From Agrobacterium sp. RAC06 (lineage in GTDB: Bacteria; Pseudomonadota; Alphaproteobacteria; Rhizobiales; Rhizobiaceae): DNA of 64,000 nt. The stretch is from positions 3,484,001 to 3,548,000 of the forward strand of contig NZ_CP016499.1 in assembly GCF_001713475.1 (NCBI RefSeq), given 5' to 3'. Every line of letters starts with the position of its first letter. The stretch's first letter is position 1. The notes under the pieces are model-generated. The model was not told the origin of the DNA, ran no database searches, and worked only from the letters and a program-made list of their open reading frames with translations. Positions 24,640 through 33,761 of this stretch are shown here, one piece after another. The translations under genes and the position numbers were made by a program.

Positions 24640-25644
24640 ATGAGGAAGATACTACTCGCAACGACAGCACTGGCATTCGCCGTTTCCGGAGCCGTTCCAG
24701 CTTTTGCGGAATTCAACGACCGCACCATCCGCGTATCGAACGGCATCAATGCCGATCACCCTGTCGGGAACGGCATCGAGGCCATGCAGAAGTGCCTGGA
24801 TGACAAGTCCGGTGGCAAGCTGAAGCTGCAGGCGTTCTGGGGCGGTGCCCTCGGTGGCGACCTCCAGGCGACCCAGGCTCTGCGTTCGGGCGTCCAGGAA
24901 GCCGTGGTGACGTCTTCGTCGCCTCTCGTCGGCATCGAGCCGGCGCTTGGTGTCTTCGACCTGCCGTTCCTGTTCGGCTCCGCTGACGAGGCCTACAAGG
25001 TACTCGACGGCGAGTTCGGCGACATGATGAACCAGAAGCTCGAAGCCGTTGGCCTCGTGAACCTCGGCTATTGGGAGAACGGTTTCCGCAACCTGTCCAA
25101 CTCGGTTCGTCCGGTGACGAAGTGGGAAGACTTCGAAGGGATGAAGGTTCGCGTCATGCAGAACAACATCTTCCTCGATACCTTCCAGAACCTCGGCGCA
25201 AACGCTACCCCGATGGCATTCGGCGAAGTTTTCTCGGCACTCGAGACCAAGACCATCGACGCCCAGGAAAACCCCTATGTGACGATCGACACCTCTAAGT
25301 TCTTCGAGGTGCAGAAATATATCACTGAGACGAACCACGCCTATACGCCGTTCCTCTTCCTGTTCTCCAAGGCGATCTTCGATACCTATACGCCGGAAGA
25401 ACAGGCGGCCTTGCGCGAATGCGCAACGGTTGGCCGTGATGTCGAGCGATCGGTTATCGCCGACCTCAACAAGCAGTCGCTGGAGAAGATCAAGGCAGCC
25501 GGCCTTGAGGTGAACACGCTTTCGCCTGAAGAGCAGCAGCGCATCCGCGAAAAGTCCATGATCGTCTATGAAAAGCACAAGGAGACGATCGGTGCCGAGG
25601 TGGTGGACGACATTCTCGCCAAGCTCGCCGAACTCCGTAAGTGA
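24640..25644 (+). CDS. dctP: TRAP transporter substrate-binding protein (DctP family)
   Basis: The start is ATG 24640 with AAGGGAGG at 24625-24632. The 334-residue protein has a signal peptide (about residues 1-23, ending PAFAEF) and the DctP fold, including FEGMKVRVMQNNIFLDTF, whose Arg usually binds the substrate carboxylate. ENPYVTIDTSKF is the family's second motif. It collects an organic acid in the periplasm, presumably the sugar acid degraded by the neighbouring enzymes. It lies 46 bp after dctM and is followed by a strong terminator, so the operon is FAH-dctQMP. Confidence 0.92.
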   Translation: MRKILLATTALAFAVSGAVPAFAEFNDRTIRVSNGINADHPVGNGIEAMQKCLDDKSGGKLKLQAFWGGALGGDLQATQALRSGVQEAVVTSSSPLVGIEPALGVFDLPFLFGSADEAYKVLDGEFGDMMNQKLEAVGLVNLGYWENGFRNLSNSVRPVTKWEDFEGMKVRVMQNNIFLDTFQNLGANATPMAFGEVFSALETKTIDAQENPYVTIDTSKFFEVQKYITETNHAYTPFLFLFSKAIFDTYTPEEQAALRECATVGRDVERSVIADLNKQSLEKIKAAGLEVNTLSPEEQQRIREKSMIVYEKHKETIGAEVVDDILAKLAELRK

Positions 25645-25685
25645 CCTCCCTGGTCGTGGCGCTCTTGAGCGCCGCACCAGAAGAA

Positions 25686-25716
25686 GCCCGCAGCGGGAAA
25701 CCGCTGCGGGCTTTTT
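25686..25716 (+). terminator. Intrinsic terminator of the FAH-dctQMP operon
   Basis: GCCCGCAGCGG at 25686-25696 pairs perfectly with CCGCTGCGGGC at 25701-25711 around a GAAA tetraloop, followed by TTTTT at 25712-25716. The inverted-repeat element begins immediately after the T run. Confidence 0.93.
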
Positions 25717-25717
25717 A

Positions 25718-25980
25718 TACCAAGTGTCGATGATAGGAACCCATAGGATGGCTTATTTCGAGTTCCTGGCTAGGCGCGGCGCGCCGGGCGATGCCTCCCG
25801 CATCGGCCAAGCGGCGCAACAACGCCAGGGGCCTGCAATAAGCCACCCTTGGTCGGCTTCCCGCCCATTCTGGCGTCGTCGAGTTCCTTGACCGATGCTT
25901 CAGCATCGCTCTTCGGACCTCTCCTAGTCAGAAAGTGCGGTCGAGCTGATCCTATAGCTCCCTATCATCGACATTTGGTA
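25718..25980. mobile_element. 263-bp inverted-repeat element (MITE- or RIME-like)
   Basis: The ends are imperfect inverted repeats about 32 bp long: TACCAAGTGTCGATGATAGG at 25718-25737 matches the complement of 25961-25980 with one mismatch, and the similarity continues inward to ATAGGAT at 25743-25749. TTA flanks both sides (25715-25717 and 25981-25983), as a 3-bp target duplication would. Inside are nested arms GGCTTATT/AATAAGCC (25750-25757, 25837-25844) and CCTGGC/GCCAGG (25765-25770, 25824-25829), plus a hairpin CGATGCT/AGCATCG at 25893-25908. No transposase frame is present. It resembles a non-autonomous transposable or rhizobial intergenic palindromic element. Confidence 0.7.
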
Positions 25981-25988
25981 TTAGTCTG

Positions 25989-26918
25989 TCATTCGGGGAC
26001 AGATGGCAGGACCTTGTCTCGCTTCTTCAATTGCTGCTCACGGAAGAAGATGAACAGGCCCGATCCGACGATGAGGGTCGCACCGACGATCATTGTCAGT
26101 CGAGGCACTTCGCCGAAGAAGAAATAGCCGAAGACAACAGCCCATAGCAGCAGTGTGTATTGGAGCGGCGCGACGGTCGCGGCGTCCGAAATTTTCAAGG
26201 CGCGGTTGACCAGCATGTGCGCGCTCATGGCAACGATGCCGAGAAGCCCCAGCAACAGGATTTCATTCACCGACGTGATCGGTGTCCAGCCGAAGGGGGC
26301 GGCAATCAGGCCGACCACTGCGGCTCCACCCGTCTGGAACAGTACAAGCGTCTTGTCCGGCGTGCCGCGCAGGCTGCGGCCCGAGAGCATCATGAAAGCG
26401 AAGGCGGCAGTGCCGATGATCGAGATCAGAGCGGGTGTGGTGAACATGGCGCTCGACGGCTCGAGCGTGATCACGACCCCGATGAAGCCGATAGCAATTG
26501 CGGACCAGCGCCGCCAGCCGACCTTTTCTCCCAGCAGGAAAGGCGCTGCCGCCGCCACATAGATCGGCGCTGCGAGCCAGTAGGTCATGACATCGGCCAG
26601 CGGCAGATACATGACCGCGTAGTAGAAACAGAAGAGTTCCAGCGTCGAAAGCACGACGCGCGTGAACTGCAGCCAGGGTCGCTCTGCCTCGACGATCGGC
26701 TTCAGGCCGGCCATCCAGAGGAAGGGCGCAAGGATCAGAAGTGCTGCAATGCTGCGGATCAGGATGACCTGGCCGAGGCCATAGCTCGCAACCAGCCATT
26801 TGCCCATGGCATCGTTCATCGCAAAGAGCAGCATTCCGAGCAGCATGACTGCAGGGCCTGCCATCCCGGCCAGTCCGAGTGCCCTTCGCGAAGCCTCATC
26901 TGTCGTGTGCGTTGTCAT
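25989..26918 (-). CDS. EamA-domain DMT-superfamily transporter
   Basis: The 309-residue protein has ten membrane helices as two EamA halves (about residues 15-145 and 155-290), with the usual loop between. The second half ends in a charged tail (REQQLKKRDKV). Members export or exchange amino acids, sugars and other metabolites. The start at 26918 follows GGAGGAG. A perfect TTGTCTGACAA palindrome lies 39 bp upstream, identical in type to sites before the sugar-acid operons, so it is likely part of the same regulon and may move a pathway metabolite. Its 3' end abuts the inverted-repeat element. Confidence 0.85.
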   Translation of the reverse strand: MTTHTTDEASRRALGLAGMAGPAVMLLGMLLFAMNDAMGKWLVASYGLGQVILIRSIAALLILAPFLWMAGLKPIVEAERPWLQFTRVVLSTLELFCFYYAVMYLPLADVMTYWLAAPIYVAAAAPFLLGEKVGWRRWSAIAIGFIGVVITLEPSSAMFTTPALISIIGTAAFAFMMLSGRSLRGTPDKTLVLFQTGGAAVVGLIAAPFGWTPITSVNEILLLGLLGIVAMSAHMLVNRALKISDAATVAPLQYTLLLWAVVFGYFFFGEVPRLTMIVGATLIVGSGLFIFFREQQLKKRDKVLPSVPE

Positions 26919-26956
26919 GGCTCCTCCTTACAAGCGTCCGATTCTCGTCTGTCATG

Positions 26957-26967
26957 TTGTCTGACAA
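26957..26967. promoter_or_regulatory. Putative FadR/FCD-regulator operator before the DMT transporter (site 3)
   Basis: TTGTCTGACAA is a perfect 11-bp palindrome with a one-base centre, placed 39 bp before the ATG at 26918. The flanks extend the symmetry only slightly. It is the best of three similar sequences in the window and gives the apparent consensus TTGTCnGAyAA. Confidence 0.6.
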
Positions 26968-27219
26968 TTCAACAGTTGTATTGGCTGATGGGCCGTCGGT
27001 TGACAAGACCACAAGGGTGGCGTTTCGCCTTGGACCTGCTGATCGCACGGGCTGGGCGAACTCCGTTGACGTCCCGGCTCACCCGAGAGAGGAATTTTCC
27101 CAACACGCATATCTTTAGAATACCAATCTAGTCGTGATTGTTGACGTGGCGCTGATTATGACGAAAATGTGTCAATATCAGCCGGAGCCAATGAGTGGCT
27201 CCGTTCGTGGGAGACTGCC

Positions 27220-27354
27220 ATGTCACATGCGATCGCGAAGCTTTTCGGTGACCCCAAATCCAGGCGTTCTGTCGAGGTTTGCCGGCAGCGGGCCGCGGTT
27301 GCCGCCGCGACTGTTTCGATCGGCTTTATAGCGGTGCTGATCGTCACGCTTTAA
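27220..27354 (+). CDS. Small single-pass membrane protein, 44 residues
   Basis: ATG 27220 follows GGGAG by 7 bases. The product has a basic N-terminus (SHAIAKLFGDPKSRRSVEVCRQR) and one C-terminal membrane helix (AAVAAATVSIGFIAVLIVTL), a layout expected for a small inner-membrane protein with the tail end outside. No family was recognised. It stands alone between the DMT transporter and the convergent rhamnose kinase gene. Confidence 0.5.
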   Translation: MSHAIAKLFGDPKSRRSVEVCRQRAAVAAATVSIGFIAVLIVTL

Positions 27355-27419
27355 GTTTCTGAGCATCCGGATCAGCGGGTAAACGTTGATTGTCCGTGCC
27401 GGACGATCTTCGTCACGGC

Positions 27420-28793
27420 CTAGGTTTTACCGGCCCTTGAGCGCCACTCCCGGGCATAATCGTCCAGTCCGTCTAGCGTGTCGACGATGCTCCGCATTTT
27501 AACATCAATCGTGATCCCCGTCAGCAAGGCCGCGCCGATTGCCGTGCCGGTGGTCGCTTCCGATGCGTGGACTGGACGCTTCATTAGCGTGTGGAGCGCG
27601 CGAAGATAGAGTTGATTGGCGGCAAATGGACCCTCGACGATGATCGGCCCCTCTGCCTCGATGAGGTCGAGACAGGTTTGGGTCATCAGGGCCTGGTAGA
27701 GGCTGGCCGCGGCCAGTCGTTCGCTCACAGAGCTCGTCTCGTTCATCCAACGGAAATGCGAATCCGGGAATGGGCCGGTACCCATCACCACGCTCGGCAG
27801 GATCATCGAACCTGCGTCGATCACCGCTGTCGCGGCAATCAGTTCCTCCTCCATGGGGACGACCGCCATGTCGCGGGTCAGAAGGTCCCATTCGCGTCCG
27901 CCCATGAAGCGGGCCGAAGGAACCGCCTGACCGTTGGCGTCGACATTGACCAGCGTATCGCGCGAGGGATCCAATCTTTGCGGCTTGGCGCCGACGCCGA
28001 AGCAGATCACCCAAGTTCCCGTGGACACGACAGTGCAAGGGCTGCCGAAGCCGACGAGATGCGGCAATAGCGACGCGTTGGAATCGTGAAGTCCGCAATA
28101 GACGGGTACCGGGATCTGCAGGCCGATCGCGTGGGCCACCTCCGGTCTGATGGGCCCGAGGGCATCGAAAGCGGAGCGCAAGGGGGCCATCCGCTCGCGG
28201 ATACCAAGGGTGTCAACCAGCTTCGAATAACGCCCTTCAAACGGGTGCCAGAGATCGGTGTGGCAACCAAGCGAGGTCCGCTCGTTGGCGACAACACCCG
28301 TCAGGCGGTAAGCCCAGTACTGCGGATAAGTGAGGATCGTTGCGACCTTGTCGAACTTGTCCGGGAAAGTTGTCTTCTGATAGTGTAACTGCGCCCCGAC
28401 GTTCAGGCCCCCTGTGAGAGCTGGCGAGAAGGTTTCCGAAAAATGCGGCCGCAGCTTGCCATAGGCCTCAGTTGTCTCGTGTGGGTAGAGATGTTCGTAG
28501 TCCAGCACCGGCATCGCAAGGCTGCCCTCGTCGTCCAGCAGGGCTGCCGATGCGCCATGCGTGGTGATCGACAAGGCGTCGAAGCCAGGTCCGGCGGCGA
28601 ATTCCCTCAGAGACCCCAGCAGGAACGCCCAAAGCGCCTCGACATCGAAGTGCGGGTAGGGGGGAGCGGGGATGACCGTATTCGCGGTTTTTCGGATTGC
28701 CAGTTCGGTGCCGGTCGTCCCATCAACCAGCACCACCTTGGCATTGGTCTTGCCGATGTCGATGACGGCGATGCGTTGGAAAGACTGGCTCAT
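27420..28793 (-). CDS. rhaK: L-rhamnose kinase RhaK (FGGY family)
   Basis: From ATG 28793 the protein has 457 residues. The FGGY N-terminal domain opens with [17 protein letters not shown] (phosphate-binding), and the C-terminal domain holds [14 protein letters not shown] and [14 protein letters not shown]. The start overlaps the stop of the mutarotase gene by 4 bp, making it the last gene of rhaRSTPQUK. From published work in Rhizobium leguminosarum, RhaK phosphorylates the sugar and is also needed for ABC transport. Its ORF could be extended 28 codons upstream, but that part overlaps rhaU and has no ribosome site. Confidence 0.9.
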   Translation of the reverse strand: MSQSFQRIAVIDIGKTNAKVVLVDGTTGTELAIRKTANTVIPAPPYPHFDVEALWAFLLGSLREFAAGPGFDALSITTHGASAALLDDEGSLAMPVLDYEHLYPHETTEAYGKLRPHFSETFSPALTGGLNVGAQLHYQKTTFPDKFDKVATILTYPQYWAYRLTGVVANERTSLGCHTDLWHPFEGRYSKLVDTLGIRERMAPLRSAFDALGPIRPEVAHAIGLQIPVPVYCGLHDSNASLLPHLVGFGSPCTVVSTGTWVICFGVGAKPQRLDPSRDTLVNVDANGQAVPSARFMGGREWDLLTRDMAVVPMEEELIAATAVIDAGSMILPSVVMGTGPFPDSHFRWMNETSSVSERLAAASLYQALMTQTCLDLIEAEGPIIVEGPFAANQLYLRALHTLMKRPVHASEATTGTAIGAALLTGITIDVKMRSIVDTLDGLDDYAREWRSRAGKT

Positions 28794-29113
28794 GGCATGT
28801 GAAAGACGGGTTTTAGATCGACGGCCCAGGGCGAATTGTCGGGGTTGGTGGCCATGATGTCGGACATGTGGCCCCACCAGCGTATCATCACCGGGTGAGA
28901 TGGCAGCGCCGCCATGCCGTGGTTCCGGGTGCGGGTCAGGACGCCGATCAGCAGGTTCGTCTCCGGATCGAGATGGATCGTGTAGTCGCTGATACAGGCA
29001 TCATGCAGCAAGTCGACGAGATCAGGCCAGATCTCGTCATGGCGCTTTTTATACTCCGCCTCCATGCCCGGATTGAGCTTCATCTTGAAGACGTGGCGTT
29101 CGGTCTCGCTCAT
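28790..29113 (-). CDS. rhaU: L-rhamnose mutarotase RhaU
   Basis: The 107-residue protein matches the rhamnose mutarotase family in length and motifs: [20 protein letters not shown] at the start, catalytic-type His residues, [13 protein letters not shown] in the middle and WWGHMSDIM near the end. It interconverts the alpha and beta anomers of L-rhamnose in the cytoplasm. Its start overlaps the rhaQ stop by 4 bp and its stop overlaps rhaK, so the three are translationally coupled. The name rhaU follows the rhizobial operon nomenclature; rhaM is the enterobacterial name. Confidence 0.93.
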   Translation of the reverse strand: MSETERHVFKMKLNPGMEAEYKKRHDEIWPDLVDLLHDACISDYTIHLDPETNLLIGVLTRTRNHGMAALPSHPVMIRWWGHMSDIMATNPDNSPWAVDLKPVFHMP

Positions 29114-30120
29114 TGCGCGTTCCTCGCATGCTTGATCCGCCGCGCGACGATGGGGAGCGCGATGGTGATGATCAGGAGTAGGCCGATGAAGATCGACATG
29201 ACGATGCCGGGTACGTTGAGGAGACCGAGGCCGAAGGTGACGAGGCCCATGACGAAGGCTGCGATGACCACGCCGACGATGGTGCCCGAACCGCCGAGGA
29301 TGGAGACGCCGCCGAGCACGACCATGGTGACGACTTCAAGCTCCCAGCCTTGAGCGATCGAGGGGCGGGTCGAGCCGAGGCGCGATGTCAGGCAGACGGC
29401 GGCGATGCCGCTCATCAGGCCGGTCAGCAGGAAGAGGATGAATTTGACCCGCTCGACCGGGATGCCGGAGAAGCGTGCGGCGAGCGGATTGTTGCCGATG
29501 ACATAGACATGGCGGCCGAAATTAGTCCGGTGCAGGAGGATGGCGAAGAGCAATGCCATCACCAGGAAGAGGACGAATTCGAAGGAGATGACCCAGAAGA
29601 CGTAACCCTGGCCGAAGAAGGCAAATTCCGGCGGGTATTTGCCGAAGGCCTGGTCGCCCAGAACCAGATAGGAGATGCCGCGGAAGAGGCTCATCGTGCC
29701 AATCGTCACGACGATTGAGGGCAGCTTCAGGCCGGCGACGAGCAGTCCGTTGAAGGCGCCACAGGCAAGGCCGGTGGTGATCCCGATCGCGACCAGGCCG
29801 GGTGCCCCGACGCCAAGCTGTGCTGCATAGCCCATCGCGGTCGAGGCGAGCGCGATGATCGCGGCAACCGAGAGGTCGATCTCACCAGCGATGATCAGCA
29901 GCGCCATGGCAAAGGCGATCAGCGCCTTTTCGGTGAAATTGAAGGTGGCGTCCGACAGGTTCCAGGCGTTCAGGAAGTAAGGTGAGGCAAACGAATTGGC
30001 GATGAAGATCAGCACCGCCACGCAGAAGAGCAGCACTTCCCAGCTGCCGAGCAGTCGGCGCAACGGTGTTTCGAGACGGTCGGGGATGACGCGCTTTGTG
30101 TGTTCATGTGCGGTGCTCAT
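29110..30120 (-). CDS. rhaQ: L-rhamnose ABC transporter permease RhaQ
   Basis: This 336-residue membrane protein belongs to the RbsC/AraH-type permease family, with 8-10 helices and the conserved block [20 protein letters not shown] near residue 255. The N-terminal cytoplasmic tail is long for the family. It pairs with RhaP as the two-subunit membrane channel of the RhaSTPQ importer. It overlaps rhaP by 4 bp upstream and rhaU by 4 bp downstream. Confidence 0.92.
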   Translation of the reverse strand: MSTAHEHTKRVIPDRLETPLRRLLGSWEVLLFCVAVLIFIANSFASPYFLNAWNLSDATFNFTEKALIAFAMALLIIAGEIDLSVAAIIALASTAMGYAAQLGVGAPGLVAIGITTGLACGAFNGLLVAGLKLPSIVVTIGTMSLFRGISYLVLGDQAFGKYPPEFAFFGQGYVFWVISFEFVLFLVMALLFAILLHRTNFGRHVYVIGNNPLAARFSGIPVERVKFILFLLTGLMSGIAAVCLTSRLGSTRPSIAQGWELEVVTMVVLGGVSILGGSGTIVGVVIAAFVMGLVTFGLGLLNVPGIVMSIFIGLLLIITIALPIVARRIKHARNAQ

Positions 30121-31115
30121 GCCGTTGCCTCCTTTCCGGCTGCGCGGTCACGCAGGATGATGCGGCCCTTCTTGGCCTCGGCGCGGGCGTTGAAGACGAC
30201 GGCGAGCACGATGACGATGCCCGAGATCGCCATCTGGGCGAAGGGCGAAATGCCGATGACGGGCAGGGCGTTCTTGATGACGCCGAGGAAGAGGGCGCCC
30301 AAGACCGTGCCGATCACGGTGCCGATGCCACCTGCAATCGAGATGCCGCCGATGACGCAGGCCGCGACACTGTCGAGTTCGAAGCCGGCGGCGATATCGA
30401 CATAGGCGACGGCATAACGCGAGACCCAAAGGTAACCGGAGAGGCCAGCAAGCGCCCCGGAGAGCACGAAGGCGAGGAAGCGGGCGCGACCGACGTCGAT
30501 GCCGGCATAGATGGCAGCCACTGGGTTGCCGCCTGCTGCATAGGTCGAGCGGCCGAAGGGGGTGCGGGCGAGGATGAAGCCGACCAGCAGGATGACTGCA
30601 ATCGCCACCCAGGAGAGGATCGGCAAGCCCAGCACCGGCAGACGCGGGACGCCGAGAAAATCCGGCTGCATCTGGTGGGCGTTGACCCAGGCGCCGCCTG
30701 AAAGGACGAAGCTCATGCCGCGATAGATGGTCAGCGTGCCGAGCGTCACGACGATCGGTGGGATCTGCAGGGCCCAGACGAGGAAGCCGTTGATTGCGCC
30801 GAGGGCTGCACCAATGCCGATTGCGATGAGAACGAGGAGCGCCAGCGGCAGGCCCGGATAGGTGCTGTCGAGCATGGCGACCGCCATGCCGGTAAAGGCG
30901 AGATTGGCGGCAACCGAGAGGTCGATCGACTTGGTCAGGATCACGACCATCTGGCCGAGCGCCAGGATGATCAGGATCGAGGTGTCGTTGAAGATCGTCA
31001 CCAGGTTTTCAGGTGTCGCGAAATTGGGTGCCCGCGTGGTGAAGCTCATGATCATGCCGATGATGATCATGCCAAGCAGCATTTCGCGGTTTTTCAAAAG
31101 GTTCTGCATTGTCAT
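30117..31115 (-). CDS. rhaP: L-rhamnose ABC transporter permease RhaP
   Basis: The 332-residue protein is a second RbsC-type permease with the motif VAACVIGGISIAGGIGTVIG near residue 250 and about 9 membrane helices. The C-terminal tail (ARAEAKKGRIILRDRAAG) is cytoplasmic. It follows rhaT after 3 bp and precedes rhaQ with a 4-bp overlap. Confidence 0.92.
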   Translation of the reverse strand: MTMQNLLKNREMLLGMIIIGMIMSFTTRAPNFATPENLVTIFNDTSILIILALGQMVVILTKSIDLSVAANLAFTGMAVAMLDSTYPGLPLALLVLIAIGIGAALGAINGFLVWALQIPPIVVTLGTLTIYRGMSFVLSGGAWVNAHQMQPDFLGVPRLPVLGLPILSWVAIAVILLVGFILARTPFGRSTYAAGGNPVAAIYAGIDVGRARFLAFVLSGALAGLSGYLWVSRYAVAYVDIAAGFELDSVAACVIGGISIAGGIGTVIGTVLGALFLGVIKNALPVIGISPFAQMAISGIVIVLAVVFNARAEAKKGRIILRDRAAGKEATA

Positions 31116-31118
31116 TCC

Positions 31119-32654
31119 TCACGCATTGCCGGTGGCGGCGCGCACAAGCGTCTCTGCGGTCAGGCCTTCGCGCTCGAAAATGCCGGCTTGCAGGCCCTCG
31201 CGCATGACCATGACGCGATCCGACATGCCGAGGATCTCCGGCAGTTCGGACGAGATCATGATGATCGACAGGCCTTCGCCGGCGAGTTCCGAGATGAAGG
31301 CATGAACGGCAGCCTTCGAGCCGATGTCGATGCCCTTGGTCGGTTCATCGAGAATGATGACCTTGGGCGAGGTGGCGAGCCACTTGCCGATCACCACCTT
31401 CTGCTGGTTGCCGCCCGAGAGCGTGCCGACGGGAACGGAGAGGGCGGCCGCGCGCAGGTCGAGCCGTTCGGCAAAGCGGCGGGCGAGCTTCAGCTCATTG
31501 GTCGCCTTCAGGAAGCCTGCAACCGAGGTGCGGATCAGTGAGGGTAGCGACATGTTCTGATAGATCGGCAGTTCCAGCGCCAGGCCATGTCGGCCCCGTT
31601 CCTCGGGCACATAGACAATGCCGGCTGTGATCGCATCCGAGGTGTTGCGAATGGTGATCTCGCGACCTTCGAGTTCCAACCTGCCGGATTTTGGCCTGTT
31701 GATGCCGAAAATCGACTGGCAGAGTTCGGAGCGGCCGGCACCGATCAGGCCGTAGACGCCGAGGATCTCTCCCTTGTTGAGGGTGAAGCTGATGTCGCGG
31801 AATTCGGTTTCGTGGCTGTAGCCCACGACACTCAGGACTGGCGCGCCGATCACGGCCTCGGTTTTCGGGAAGACGTCGTGCACGTCGCGTCCCACCATCA
31901 TACGCACGATCTCGTTCTGGGGTGTGTCCCTGAGCACGCCTGCGCCGACCATGCGACCATCGCGGAAGACGGCGTAGTTGTCGGCGATTTCGTAGAGTTC
32001 GTCGAACTTGTGGCTGATGAAGAGGATCGCCTTGCCCTGGCGCTTCAAACCCTCGACGATGCGGAAGAGATCGTCGATTTCCTTGCGCGAGAGGGCGGCC
32101 GTCGGTTCGTCCATGATGACGATACGGGCATCGACGGAGAGTGCGCGGGCAATCGCGACCAGATGGCGCTGGGCAATCGAGAAATCCTTGAGCTTGGTGG
32201 TCGGGTCGATGTCGCTTTCCAGCGCCTTCATCAGGTCCCGGGAGCGATCGTTGATGGTGCGCCAGTCAATCAGGCCAAAGCGCGTGCGCGGCGCGTGGCC
32301 GAGGAAGATGTTTTCGCCGACAGTCAGTTCGTCGAACAGCACCGTCTCCTGATGGATGGCTGTCACACCTGCGTCGATCGCCTCCTGGGCGTTGGAGAAG
32401 GTGGTCGGCTTTCCGTCGATCAGGATCTCGCCTTCGTTCGGGCGATAGATGCCGGTCAGGATCTTGACGAGCGTTGACTTGCCGGCGCCGTTCTCGCCGA
32501 TCAGCGCGGTCACCTTGCCCGGATAGAGGGCGATATCGACCCGATCCAGGGCCTTTACGCCCGGGAAGATCTGGGAAATGCCCCGCATTTCGAGAATGGG
32601 CTCGCCAGCCGGGATCGCGCCCGCCGCGAGCTTGGCAGATTGAACGGTCATCAT
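31119..32654 (-). CDS. rhaT: L-rhamnose ABC transporter ATP-binding protein RhaT
   Basis: The 511-residue protein contains two ABC domains in tandem, as in other sugar importers of the RbsA/MglA type. The first has Walker A GENGAGKST near residue 54 and MDEPTAAL; the second has a degenerate P-loop GLIGAGRSE near 300, the signature LSGGNQQK, and LDEPTKGID. Only the first site is expected to be fully active. It energises RhaP/RhaQ at the cytoplasmic face of the membrane. Confidence 0.94.
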   Translation of the reverse strand: MMTVQSAKLAAGAIPAGEPILEMRGISQIFPGVKALDRVDIALYPGKVTALIGENGAGKSTLVKILTGIYRPNEGEILIDGKPTTFSNAQEAIDAGVTAIHQETVLFDELTVGENIFLGHAPRTRFGLIDWRTINDRSRDLMKALESDIDPTTKLKDFSIAQRHLVAIARALSVDARIVIMDEPTAALSRKEIDDLFRIVEGLKRQGKAILFISHKFDELYEIADNYAVFRDGRMVGAGVLRDTPQNEIVRMMVGRDVHDVFPKTEAVIGAPVLSVVGYSHETEFRDISFTLNKGEILGVYGLIGAGRSELCQSIFGINRPKSGRLELEGREITIRNTSDAITAGIVYVPEERGRHGLALELPIYQNMSLPSLIRTSVAGFLKATNELKLARRFAERLDLRAAALSVPVGTLSGGNQQKVVIGKWLATSPKVIILDEPTKGIDIGSKAAVHAFISELAGEGLSIIMISSELPEILGMSDRVMVMREGLQAGIFEREGLTAETLVRAATGNA

Positions 32655-32713
32655 GTGCTTACCGAATGAGTGAAATCCCGGCGGCTTGAGCCGCCGGGTC
32701 TGGTCCGCCGAGA

Positions 32714-33709
32714 TCAGAAGATCTTGGAGAATTCCTCGATGTTCGAGGCGTTGTAGACGAAGGGGTCTGCCATGGCGGCTTCGCCACCGTCACCGACCTT
32801 GATCTTGCCCATGCGGCCGGCTTCGATTTCCGAGCCAGGAGCCGCATCGGTTTCGCCCTTGGCGAGACGATAAGCGATCTGGGTGGCGGAGTAGCCGAGA
32901 TCGATCGGGTTCCAGATGGCGAATTCCTTCGTTGCACCCGACTGGATGGCGCCCGCCATTTCGGAGGGGAGGCCGAGGCCGGTGACGTAGACGTCGCCGA
33001 TCTTGCCGGCATCCTTGACGGCCTGGGAGGCGGCGAGAACGCCGACGGTCGTCGGGGCCACAATGACCTTGACGTTCGGCTGCGAGGTCAGGAGGCCGTT
33101 CGCTTCGCGGTAGCTCTTGTCGGCGAGGTCATCACCATAAACTGTCGTGACGAGGTTGAGGCCGGGGAAGTCCTTCAGCTGTGCCTTCATCTCCTCGATC
33201 CAGATGTTCTGGTTGGTCGAGGTGGTGGTGGCAGACAGGATGGCGAAGTCACCCTTGCCGTCGGGCAGATGGTTGGCGGCGAGCTGCAGGCACATCTTGC
33301 CGATCAGCGCGTTGGACGACGGGTTGAGGTGCATGATGCGGCCTTCTGGGGCGACACCGCTATCCCACGAGATGACCTTGATGCCGCGGTCCATGGCCTT
33401 CTTGAGGGCGGGGACAACTGCGTCCGGGTCGTTTGCCGAGATCGCGATGGCATCGACGCCCTGCGCGATCAGCGAGTTGATGACTTCGATCTGGCCTTCG
33501 GCCGTGGTCGAGGTCGGGCCGGTGTAGATCACTTCTACGCCGCCGAGTTCCGCAGCTGCTTCCTGAGCGCCCTTGTTGGCGGCTTCGAAGAAGCCAATAC
33601 CAAGTGACTTCACCACGAGTGCGATTTTCATGTCAGCTGCCTGTGCGGCAGAGCCCATGGTGGCGAGTGCAATGGCGGCACTGGCCAGCAAGATTTTCGT
33701 CAGTTTCAT
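32714..33709 (-). CDS. rhaS: L-rhamnose-binding periplasmic protein RhaS
   Basis: The 331-residue protein has a signal peptide (about residues 1-24, ending SAAQAAD) and the type-I periplasmic sugar-binding fold (KIALVVKSLGIGFFEAANKG, then DAIAISANDPDAVVPAL). It matches the family used by rhizobia to bind L-rhamnose. The gene lies 59 bp before rhaT and 52 bp after rhaR, so all are likely one transcript. A GC-rich inverted repeat (CCGGCGGC-type, about 32680-32698) lies between rhaS and rhaT and could lower downstream expression. Confidence 0.92.
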   Translation of the reverse strand: MKLTKILLASAAIALATMGSAAQAADMKIALVVKSLGIGFFEAANKGAQEAAAELGGVEVIYTGPTSTTAEGQIEVINSLIAQGVDAIAISANDPDAVVPALKKAMDRGIKVISWDSGVAPEGRIMHLNPSSNALIGKMCLQLAANHLPDGKGDFAILSATTTSTNQNIWIEEMKAQLKDFPGLNLVTTVYGDDLADKSYREANGLLTSQPNVKVIVAPTTVGVLAASQAVKDAGKIGDVYVTGLGLPSEMAGAIQSGATKEFAIWNPIDLGYSATQIAYRLAKGETDAAPGSEIEAGRMGKIKVGDGGEAAMADPFVYNASNIEEFSKIF

Positions 33710-33761
33710 GTTTTCCTCCCAGGTTGATGAACTGCTTTACTCTCCCTCCCGGCGCCTCCTC

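Noticed and set aside
25743..25906. Short frames inside the inverted-repeat element as transposase remnants
   Set aside because: No transposase motif is recognisable; the sequence is better explained by nested palindromes.
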